64,000 nucleotides of DNA from Anaerolineales bacterium (GTDB lineage: Bacteria; Chloroflexota; Anaerolineae; Anaerolineales; Villigracilaceae). The DNA lies in the NCBI GenBank assembly GCA_016744335.1, contig JADGEO010000001.1, forward strand, positions 62,001 to 126,000, in the 5' to 3' direction. Positions 16,572 through 23,613 of the stretch are shown here, piece by piece. The stretch's first letter is position 1. The number at the start of each line of letters is the position of its first letter. A program made the translations under genes and the position numbers. Under the pieces are notes generated by a model that saw only the letters and a program-made list of their open reading frames with translations, had not been told where the DNA came from and searched no databases.

Positions 16572-18407
16572 ATGTTCTCAACCGAAACTCTCCAAATCCA
16601 AGAAAAAATCGCAGTCTACTGCGCCGCAAACGACATCCCCCTCGCCGAGCTAAAATGGGCACCCATTCCCTTTAACGGGGAGTGGGGCACATCCACGTCA
16701 TTTTTTCAGACGGCGGCGAATGAAGCCAAAGCCGCCAAAGGTACGGGCAAACGTGTCATCGTGCCACAGCGGGCGCAGGAAATTGCCGAAGCCATCAAAA
16801 ATGAAATTGGCACGCCCAACGGAATCAGCCACGTCGAGGCTGTGCGGGGCTATCTCAACCTCTATTTCATCACCGAAGAGTTTGCAGAACGCACCATCTC
16901 AAGCATCCTTCAGGAAAAAAGCCAATTCGGGGCAGGCAAGCCAAAACACGAGCGTGTCATGGTCGAATACGCCCAGCCAAACACCCATCACTCCTTCCAC
17001 ATCGGGCATTATCGTAACGCCATCCTCGGCGAATCCCTCTCCCGCCTGGTCGAATTTGCCGGTTTCGAGACCATCCGCGCCGCTTACCCCGGCGACATCG
17101 GTCTGGGCGTGATTACCGTTCTCTGGATTTACGAAAAATTCTACAAAGGGCAAGAGCCAGAGGGTGTCCACGAGCGCGGGCAATGGCTCTTAAATCTCTA
17201 CGTTGAAGCCACAAATATGCTCACCGAAAAAGAAAATGAGACGGAAGATGAGAAGATTCTGCGCGAAAAATACGACGCTGAGCGGCGTGACATGTACCGT
17301 AAATGGGACGCGGGAGATGAGTACATCCGTGCCCTTTGGCTTGAGACGCGCGAGTGGTCTTTGGATGAGTTGAAAGAGATTTTGCTACAAATCGGCATCA
17401 ACATCGACACTTGGTTCTTCGAAAGTGTAGAAGATGAGCCATCGAAAGCCGTTGTGCAAGAACTGCTCGATCTCGACATCGCCACAGACGAGCGAGGCGA
17501 GGGCGGCGCGGTAATCGTAAAAATTGATGAAAAGTTGGGCTTGAAAAAAGAGAAATATCGCACCAATGTCCTTTTGCGCAACGACGGCACGACCTTATAT
17601 TTGACCAAAGATTTATCGTTGGCGAAGAAGAAATTTAACGAATTCGGTGTAGATCGCTCCATTTACGTTGTGGATGTGCGCCAGTCATTGCACTTTATGC
17701 AGGCATTTGCAATTTTGGGCTTATGGGGTTTTGAGCAAGCCGAAAAATGCTACCATCTCGGCTACGGATTCGTTAGTTTGCCCGGCGGTGCCATGTCTGC
17801 CCGAAAAGGGCGCGTCATCATCTTCAAAGATGTGGCAGATGAAGCAATTCGCCGCTTTACAGAGACAAGCAAAGAGAAAAACCCTAATTTGAGCGAAGAA
17901 GCCCGCGCAGAAGTTGCAGAAACTGTCGGCTTGGGTGCATTAGCTTATGCAATGCTCTCCGTAGATAACAGCCGTGATACCATCTTCGATATGGACGTAG
18001 CTCTCGGCTTCGAGGGTCGCACAGGACCGTATATTCAGAATGCGCATGTGAGGGCGGCAAGCATTTTGAAGAAGTTTCAGGTTGAAGGTTCAAAACTAAA
18101 TGTTGAAAACCTTAAATCTGCAACCTTCAACTTTGAACTCACCTCACATGAAATCGCGTTAATTGAATTATTATCAAATTTCCCCAACGTAGTAGAAGAT
18201 GCCGCAAATCAATATCGCCCCATGATTATGGCAACTTATGCGTATGATTTAGCGAGTGCGTTTCACTCTTTTTACCACGCAGTCCCCGTCTTAAAATCAG
18301 AAACTGATGCAATCCGAGATGCACGTCTGCGGCTGGTCGCCGCGGCGAAGCAAACGCTCGCAAATGCCTTGAAGTTATTAGGCATTAATGCTCCTGAAGT
18401 GATGTAG
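16572..18407 (+). CDS. argS: Arginyl-tRNA synthetase
   Basis: 611 aa, slightly longer than the usual ArgRS. The N-terminal Add-1 domain is followed by the class I core with HIGH in THHSFHIGHYRNAILGESLS and a KMSKS-equivalent GAMSARKGRVI. The C-terminal DALR anticodon domain (ALIELLSNFPNVVEDAANQY ... LASAFHSFYHAVPVL) ends in LKLLGINAPEVM. It charges tRNA-Arg. A second, diverged copy of the last codons occurs 1.9 kb downstream after the sulfatase gene. No T-box is seen upstream. Confidence 0.97.
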   Translation: MFSTETLQIQEKIAVYCAANDIPLAELKWAPIPFNGEWGTSTSFFQTAANEAKAAKGTGKRVIVPQRAQEIAEAIKNEIGTPNGISHVEAVRGYLNLYFITEEFAERTISSILQEKSQFGAGKPKHERVMVEYAQPNTHHSFHIGHYRNAILGESLSRLVEFAGFETIRAAYPGDIGLGVITVLWIYEKFYKGQEPEGVHERGQWLLNLYVEATNMLTEKENETEDEKILREKYDAERRDMYRKWDAGDEYIRALWLETREWSLDELKEILLQIGINIDTWFFESVEDEPSKAVVQELLDLDIATDERGEGGAVIVKIDEKLGLKKEKYRTNVLLRNDGTTLYLTKDLSLAKKKFNEFGVDRSIYVVDVRQSLHFMQAFAILGLWGFEQAEKCYHLGYGFVSLPGGAMSARKGRVIIFKDVADEAIRRFTETSKEKNPNLSEEARAEVAETVGLGALAYAMLSVDNSRDTIFDMDVALGFEGRTGPYIQNAHVRAASILKKFQVEGSKLNVENLKSATFNFELTSHEIALIELLSNFPNVVEDAANQYRPMIMATYAYDLASAFHSFYHAVPVLKSETDAIRDARLRLVAAAKQTLANALKLLGINAPEVM

Positions 18408-18411
18408 TTTC

Positions 18412-18516
18412 AGACCTAAGACATCGGACTTAAGACTTAAAAAAAAAGGTGCACGGCGAGATAAAGCTCGCTGTTGAGCTTTTACTTAAGTCTGATAGCT
18501 GAGGTCTAAAGTCTTA
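18412..18516. repeat. Heptanucleotide hairpin repeat between argS and sulfatase gene
   Basis: Arms built from AGACCTAAGAC/GACTTAAGACTTA on the left face TTTACTTAAGTCTGATAGCT and GAGGTCTAAAGTCTTA on the right. A GCGAGATAAAGCTCGC hairpin lies between. It ends 13 nt before the sulfatase ATG and matches the elements before lysS, serS and metK. Confidence 0.75.
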
Positions 18517-18529
18517 CAAAAGGCTAAAT

Positions 18530-20281
18530 ATGCTTGTCAAGATCAAAAAAAAAATCAAATCTATCTCAAGAGTTGAAGGAAAAACAGAGCTTTTTCTATC
18601 TCATATTCTTATTCCTCTATGGGTTTTGACCTTTTATTTCCTCTCCTTTTCAGAATTACTTCCAGCAGGGGTAAATAATGCTTTTGTGACACGAAGCGGA
18701 AAATACTCACTTTTGCTTACAAGCACACTAACTATTGCCTTTTGGGCTTTTATCGCATTTAAGAAGAAAAAAATATCTATTCGCAAAAAAACAAAAGAAA
18801 AGTTTTCTACAGACAATCTAATTCTTCTCTTACTTCCATTAGCACCTGTAATCCAATACATCCTAAACAATCTTGAAATTCTTTCATTTGAGGATATAGT
18901 ATATATTCTTCTCGTTTTCACCGCGTTCATAGTTTCTTTTGTTCTCATAATTCCAATACTTCTCAGAAAAATATGCTCAAGTCAAATTTTGGCGTTTTGG
19001 GGCTTGGCGTTTACATTTACCATCATTAATATGGGGACATTAAGTCAGCAATTTGCATGGTATGAAGTAGGAAGTTTAAAAATTCAATATGCCCTATTTT
19101 TTGGTGTCTTTTTAACAAGTTCCCTCCTTTTCTATTTGAACAAAGAAAAGCTCATGTATACCCTAATCGTAATCTTTTTTTTAAGTGCTAGTTTTACTCA
19201 AATTCTAAATAAACGCGAAGAACTATTTAAAACCACATCACTTGAAACGGATAATAAACTCTTATCGTTAGTTGATTCCAGAACCCCAGAAAACACACCA
19301 AGTATTTACCTTCTTATATACGATGCTTATGTTGTAAATGAAACAATGCTTGCTTATGGAATAGATAATCAACCACAAGAAGAGTATCTGGAAAAATTGG
19401 GTTTTCAAATTTACCCCCATACATACTCAATAGGAGCACCATCTATTAATACAATGAGCAGAGTCTTAAATGCATCAGATCAGTTCTATGGTGCTGGAAG
19501 AAGGGCTGTTTCTGGAGATGGTGTAGTGCAAAATTTACTAAAGGAATTTGGATATAAGACTTTTGGCATGTTCCCAACAGATTATTTTTTTAGAGGGACT
19601 ACATCAAATTACGATTCCACCTATCCCAAATATACAACTGCACCAAAAGACATTCTTTTACAGGCTATTTTTACAGGGGAATTCAGATTTGATATTGGCT
19701 TTAATGAGTTGCCCAGAAACGAATTTCTAACGGAAAAAAACAAGCTGTTTTCTGAAAACATGGACTTCCCTAAGTTCACTTATATGCACTCAGATGTTCC
19801 AAAGCACTCTCAAAACTCAGGGGCTTGTTTATCCAATGAGACTGAACGCTTCAATGAAAGACTACTGGCTGCCAATAGTGAGATGAAAGACGATATTCAG
19901 GTAATACTTGAAAATGATCCAAATTCTATCATTATCATAGCAGGTGATCATGGTGCTTTCTTAACAAAAAACTGCATTGAGACATCAGATTATTATGATA
20001 TTTCGGAAATATCTCGTCTGGACATTCAAGACAGATTGGGAACCTTCCTGGCTATAAAATGGCCAACGAAAGAGTTTGAACAGTATGATGATATTGTTGT
20101 TTTACAAGATTTATTCCCCGCTATTTTTGCTTATATATTCCAAGATGCAAGTTTCTTAGATGCAAGAATACAACCAATCACAGATCAAGATTATATGATT
20201 AGCGGTGCAAAAGTCATAGATGGTATCATAGAAGGCGGTATCAATGATGGAGAACCTCTTTTCATTGGCGCAAATGAGTAA
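18530..20281 (+). CDS. Membrane-anchored sulfatase/alkaline-phosphatase superfamily protein
   Basis: 583 aa. About six or seven transmembrane helices occupy residues 20-230. A soluble domain follows with the superfamily metal strand SIYLLIYDAYVVNETML (about 255-271) and the C-terminal metal motif NSIIIIAGDHGAF (about 463-475). SIGAPSINTMSRVLN (about 303) is where the nucleophile region is expected. This architecture is seen in lipoteichoic-acid-synthase-like and envelope phosphoglycerol/phosphoethanolamine transferases; the substrate is unknown. The gene is strikingly AT-rich. It lies between the real argS end and a foreign argS 3' end, so it looks inserted. Confidence 0.8.
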   Translation: MLVKIKKKIKSISRVEGKTELFLSHILIPLWVLTFYFLSFSELLPAGVNNAFVTRSGKYSLLLTSTLTIAFWAFIAFKKKKISIRKKTKEKFSTDNLILLLLPLAPVIQYILNNLEILSFEDIVYILLVFTAFIVSFVLIIPILLRKICSSQILAFWGLAFTFTIINMGTLSQQFAWYEVGSLKIQYALFFGVFLTSSLLFYLNKEKLMYTLIVIFFLSASFTQILNKREELFKTTSLETDNKLLSLVDSRTPENTPSIYLLIYDAYVVNETMLAYGIDNQPQEEYLEKLGFQIYPHTYSIGAPSINTMSRVLNASDQFYGAGRRAVSGDGVVQNLLKEFGYKTFGMFPTDYFFRGTTSNYDSTYPKYTTAPKDILLQAIFTGEFRFDIGFNELPRNEFLTEKNKLFSENMDFPKFTYMHSDVPKHSQNSGACLSNETERFNERLLAANSEMKDDIQVILENDPNSIIIIAGDHGAFLTKNCIETSDYYDISEISRLDIQDRLGTFLAIKWPTKEFEQYDDIVVLQDLFPAIFAYIFQDASFLDARIQPITDQDYMISGAKVIDGIIEGGINDGEPLFIGANE

Positions 20282-20328
20282 AAAGTAATTTGGTGCTATT
20301 GGGCATCACAGCCCCAGAAGTGATGTGA
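20281..20328 (+). pseudogene. Remnant of a second argS 3' end
   Basis: In frame, the bases encode SNLVLLGITAPEVM and a TGA stop, compared with ALKLLGINAPEVM and TAG at the end of the intact argS. Ten of the last eleven residues agree apart from one substitution, but most third codon positions differ (TTA/CTA, TTA/TTG, ATT/ATC, GCT/GCC, CCT/CCA). It is therefore not a recent duplication but the tail of a diverged argS. It abuts the stop codon of the sulfatase gene and has no upstream coding part. Confidence 0.75.
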
Positions 20329-20329
20329 C

Positions 20330-20352
20330 GTAGCGGGGGCGTTCCCCGTTAC
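20330..20352 (+). terminator. Hairpin after the argS remnant
   Basis: GTAGCGGGG and CCCCGTTAC arms with one G-T pair around a short loop, immediately after the remnant stop. No T-run follows, so termination is uncertain. The remaining 20353-20487 holds only the ribosome site (AAGGAG) of the next gene. Confidence 0.4.
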
Positions 20353-20487
20353 GAAAAGTTGAAGCAGGCTTAGGTATTCGTAATTAGAAATTTAGAAACA
20401 GGCATTAGTTTTTATAGCGCACTAATCACCTGCATCCTAATTACCTAAACCCTGATTCCCTGCTTCCCAGCATCCAAGGAGTACCAA

Positions 20488-21807
20488 ATGTCCCCCATCA
20501 AGACCCTCATCATGGGAGCCGCAGGACGCGACTTCCACAACTTCAACACCGTTTTCCGTGGCAACAAGGATTACGAGGTTGTCGCCTTCACCGCCACCCA
20601 AATTCCCGACATCGAAGGGCGCGTCTATCCGGCTGTTCTCGCGGGCGAACTCTACCCCGAAGGCATCCCGATTCACGATGAAGCGCAACTAGAAGAACTC
20701 ATCAAAGAGTTGAGTGTAGAAGAAGTCGTTTTTGCTTATTCTGACGTGCCGCACGAATACGTTATGCACAAGGCTTCGCAGGTCAATGCTCTGGGTGCGC
20801 ACTTCCGTTTGTTGGGCGCCGCGCCAACCCAAATCAAGTCCACGAAGCCCGTTATTTCGGTTTGCGCCGTCCGCACAGGATGTGGCAAATCCCAAACAAC
20901 GCGCCGCGTCTCCCTTATCCTCCGAGATATGGGCTATAAAGTCGCCGCCATTCGGCACCCCATGCCCTACGGCGATATCGCCAAGCAAGCTGTTCAACGC
21001 TATGCCGATTATAACGATCTCGACAAGCACGAATGCACGATTGAAGAGCGAGAAGAATACGAGCCGCATATTGACAACGGAATTATCGTTTATGCCGGTG
21101 TCGATTATGAAGCGATTGTGCGCCAAGCTGAAGAAGAAGTAGATATCGTTCTTTGGGATGGCGGCAATAACGACCTGTCTTTCTACAAATCGGATTTGGA
21201 GATCGTGGTCGCCGACCCGCTTCGATCTGGACATGAATTGACCTTCTACCCCGGCGAGACGAACGTCCACTCTGCGGATGTTTTCGTGCTGAACAAAGTC
21301 GATACCGCCTCGCCCGATGACGTCATCTTGGTGCGCGAAAATTTACGTAATCTGAACCCAAACGCGGTCGTCATCGAGGGCGCATCTCCATTATTCGTGG
21401 ATGACCCCGCCGCCATTCAAGGCAAACGCGTGCTCGTTGTTGAAGATGGTCCCACCCTGACACACGGCGGCATGAAATACGGCGCGGGCTACGTTGCCGC
21501 TCGCCGATTTGGAGCAGCTGAAATTGTTGATCCACGTCCCTTTGCGGTTGGCAAAATTGCCGAAACCTTCGAGAAATATCCCGACACGGGAAATATCCTA
21601 CCCGCCATGGGCTACGGCGAAGAACAAACCCGTGACCTAGAAGCCACCATCAACGCCGCAGATGTGGATTTGATCATTCTCGGCACACCAATTGATTTGA
21701 CGCGTGTCTTGAAAATTAATAAACCCCACCAGCGTGTGCGCTACGAACTGCAAGAGATTGGCACCCCCACGCTAGAGGATATTTTAGAAGAAAAGTTTGG
21801 GAAGTAG
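20488..21807 (+). CDS. Cyclic 2,3-diphosphoglycerate synthetase-like NTPase
   Basis: 439 aa, similar in layout to the archaeal cyclic 2,3-DPG synthetase family, whose bacterial members are of unproven function. A Rossmann-like N-terminal domain (IKTLIMGAAGRDFHNFNTVF, YPAVLAGELYPEGIPI) is followed by a P-loop domain with Walker A in AVRTGCGKSQTTRRVS (about 130-145). DIVLWDGGNNDLSFYKSDLE is the Walker B/DxxG-like region and VFVLNKVD a G4-like element. AAGGAG lies 8 nt before the ATG. GC-richer codons contrast sharply with the sulfatase upstream. Confidence 0.8.
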   Translation: MSPIKTLIMGAAGRDFHNFNTVFRGNKDYEVVAFTATQIPDIEGRVYPAVLAGELYPEGIPIHDEAQLEELIKELSVEEVVFAYSDVPHEYVMHKASQVNALGAHFRLLGAAPTQIKSTKPVISVCAVRTGCGKSQTTRRVSLILRDMGYKVAAIRHPMPYGDIAKQAVQRYADYNDLDKHECTIEEREEYEPHIDNGIIVYAGVDYEAIVRQAEEEVDIVLWDGGNNDLSFYKSDLEIVVADPLRSGHELTFYPGETNVHSADVFVLNKVDTASPDDVILVRENLRNLNPNAVVIEGASPLFVDDPAAIQGKRVLVVEDGPTLTHGGMKYGAGYVAARRFGAAEIVDPRPFAVGKIAETFEKYPDTGNILPAMGYGEEQTRDLEATINAADVDLIILGTPIDLTRVLKINKPHQRVRYELQEIGTPTLEDILEEKFGK

Positions 21808-21843
21808 GGGAAGCAAATCAGGTAATTAAAGATTCTGAATCAG

Positions 21844-21880
21844 AAGAGCCAAGCAAGAAAACTGCTTGGCTCTTTTTTTT
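21844..21880 (+). terminator. Terminator after the 2,3-DPG synthetase-like gene
   Basis: AAGAGCCAAGCA/TGCTTGGCTCTT arms around a 7-nt loop, then eight T. A strong intrinsic terminator. Confidence 0.93.
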
Positions 21881-21889
21881 TGTTATAAT
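21881..21889 (+). promoter_or_regulatory. Extended -10 promoter of the small-protein/methyltransferase pair
   Basis: TGTTATAAT directly after the terminator T-run, about 30 nt before the ATG at 21921. Confidence 0.65.
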
Positions 21890-21920
21890 GGAACATCTAA
21901 CCAAATAATAAGGAGAAAAA

Positions 21921-22109
21921 ATGCACTATTCACCCGCTCTATATCTTGACCCTGGCTCAGGAAGTATTCTCATCCAATTAACGGTTGCCGCTTTACTCGG
22001 CGCAGGATTATTCATCCGCACGCAGTGGACAAAGATTAAACAAATGCTCGGAAAAGATGTCCCCGAAGCAAACGAAGAAGAAAATATCGATGACGATTTT
22101 GAAGAGTAA
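21921..22109 (+). CDS. Small membrane protein with LDPGSGSILIQ motif
   Basis: 62 aa with AAGGAG 7 nt upstream. The N-terminal YLDPGSGSILIQ motif leads into one hydrophobic helix (LTVAALLGAGLFIRTQW), then a basic turn and a strongly acidic tail (NEEENIDDDFEE). Small proteins with this LDPGSGS motif recur next to methyltransferases and envelope transferases in many bacteria; no biochemical role is established to my knowledge. The last 20 nt overlap the methyltransferase start. Confidence 0.75.
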   Translation: MHYSPALYLDPGSGSILIQLTVAALLGAGLFIRTQWTKIKQMLGKDVPEANEEENIDDDFEE

Positions 22110-23484
22110 GCAAACACAACATCCTGCTTCTTTCCGTGATCCAAGCGGATTTCTCTTCACGCGCAAGGGCCTACTTTATAGACAAGTTAATCAAAAATAT
22201 GCGGAAGAATATGCACTTCTCATGGAATCAGGGATTTACGAAAGCCTCAGCAAAGCTGGGCGTTTGGTCGCCCACCAAGAAGTAGATATTGCACCCATTC
22301 AACCAGAGAAAGCCTTTAAGGTCTTGCAACCCGAAAGGCTCCCCTTTATATCCTATCCCTATGAATGGTCTTTCTCTCAGCTCAAGTCTGCTGCACTGAC
22401 TACACTTGCCATCCAAAAACGCGCCCTTAACGCGGGGATGTCGCTTAAAGATGCCAGCGCATATAATATCCAGTTTCATCAGGGTAAAGCGATGCTGATC
22501 GATACGCTTTCTTTTGAATTCTATAAAGAAGGCGAGCCATGGGTGGCTTATAAACAGTTTTGCCAACATTTTCTCGCTCCCCTTGCACTGATGGCAAAGA
22601 AGGATATCCGTCTCAGCCAATTACTACGCGTTTATATAGATGGCATCCCCCTCGATTTAGCCAGCGACCTGCTCCCAAAATCGACAAAACTAAATGCAGG
22701 GTTAATGATGCACATCCATCTTCATGCAAAGGCACAAAGCAAATATGCCAATGAAGATATTCAAGAAGAAAAAACAAAAAAAGAGATAAGCAAAGACGCA
22801 TTACTTTCGATGATTGAGAGCCTCAGGAATACAATCAAAAAACTAGAGTGGAATCCTGCTGGCACAGAATGGGGCAATTATTATGAAATCACCAATTACA
22901 GCGACACCGCCTTTTTGCACAAAAAAGAACTAATTTCAGATTGGGTGGCAGAAAAAGAACCTAACGAAGTCTGGGATTTAGGTGGAAATAACGGTGTTTT
23001 CAGTCGTTTAGCCTCAGAGCAAGATGTTTTTACAGTTTCCTTCGATATAGACCCCGCCGCTGTTGAACAAAATTATCGGCAAGTAAAAGAAGCAAAAGAG
23101 ACCAACTTACTGCCTCTTGTTCTGGACTTAACCAATCCTAGCCCCGCGCTAGGTTGGCATAATAATGAAAGAGAATCTTTCACCGAGCGTGCACCTGTAG
23201 ACATGGTCTTTGCACTGGCTCTTATTCACCATCTTGCCATTTCGAATAATGTCCCCCTCCAACAACTAGCCGATTTTTTCAGCGATATGGGCAAATGGCT
23301 CATTATTGAATTTGTACCAAAATCTGATTCGCAGGTGAAGAAATTGCTCCAAAGCCGCAAAGATATTTTTGACGAATACACTTTAGAAGATTTTGAACGT
23401 GTTTTTGAAAGTCGCTTCACTATTCAGAAAAAAGTAAAAATTAATGAAGCCGAGCGACATCTCTACTTGATGAAAAAACGATAA
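22090..23484 (+). CDS. SAM-dependent methyltransferase, NoeA-like
   Basis: 464 aa from the ATG at 22090, chosen because upstream in-frame codons run antiparallel to the conserved small protein's coding frame. The N-terminal half (FRDPSGFLFTRKGLLYRQVN, LIDTLSFEFYKEGEPWVAYK) resembles nodulation protein NoeA-type proteins. The C-terminal half is a class I methyltransferase with motif I VWDLGGNNGVFSRLA (about 297-311), acidic FDIDPAAVEQN, and VFALALIHHLAIS. It probably methylates a surface glycan or lipid. It overlaps the small membrane protein by 20 nt, so the two are likely co-translated. Confidence 0.8.
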   Translation: MTILKSKQTQHPASFRDPSGFLFTRKGLLYRQVNQKYAEEYALLMESGIYESLSKAGRLVAHQEVDIAPIQPEKAFKVLQPERLPFISYPYEWSFSQLKSAALTTLAIQKRALNAGMSLKDASAYNIQFHQGKAMLIDTLSFEFYKEGEPWVAYKQFCQHFLAPLALMAKKDIRLSQLLRVYIDGIPLDLASDLLPKSTKLNAGLMMHIHLHAKAQSKYANEDIQEEKTKKEISKDALLSMIESLRNTIKKLEWNPAGTEWGNYYEITNYSDTAFLHKKELISDWVAEKEPNEVWDLGGNNGVFSRLASEQDVFTVSFDIDPAAVEQNYRQVKEAKETNLLPLVLDLTNPSPALGWHNNERESFTERAPVDMVFALALIHHLAISNNVPLQQLADFFSDMGKWLIIEFVPKSDSQVKKLLQSRKDIFDEYTLEDFERVFESRFTIQKKVKINEAERHLYLMKKR

Positions 23485-23509
23485 TTTTAGCCATCAGACA
23501 AACTAAATA

Positions 23510-23546
23510 AAAAGAGCCAAATCTGTGTTCAGATTTGGCTCTTTTT
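23510..23546 (+). terminator. Terminator after the methyltransferase
   Basis: Perfect arms AAAAGAGCCAAATCTG/CAGATTTGGCTCTTTT around TGTT. Confidence 0.92.
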
Positions 23547-23613
23547 ATCAAAAATGCTTTATAATAGGAATCCCTAAAGGTCTGACCTTTCCACTAAATA
23601 ACGAGGTATCTCC

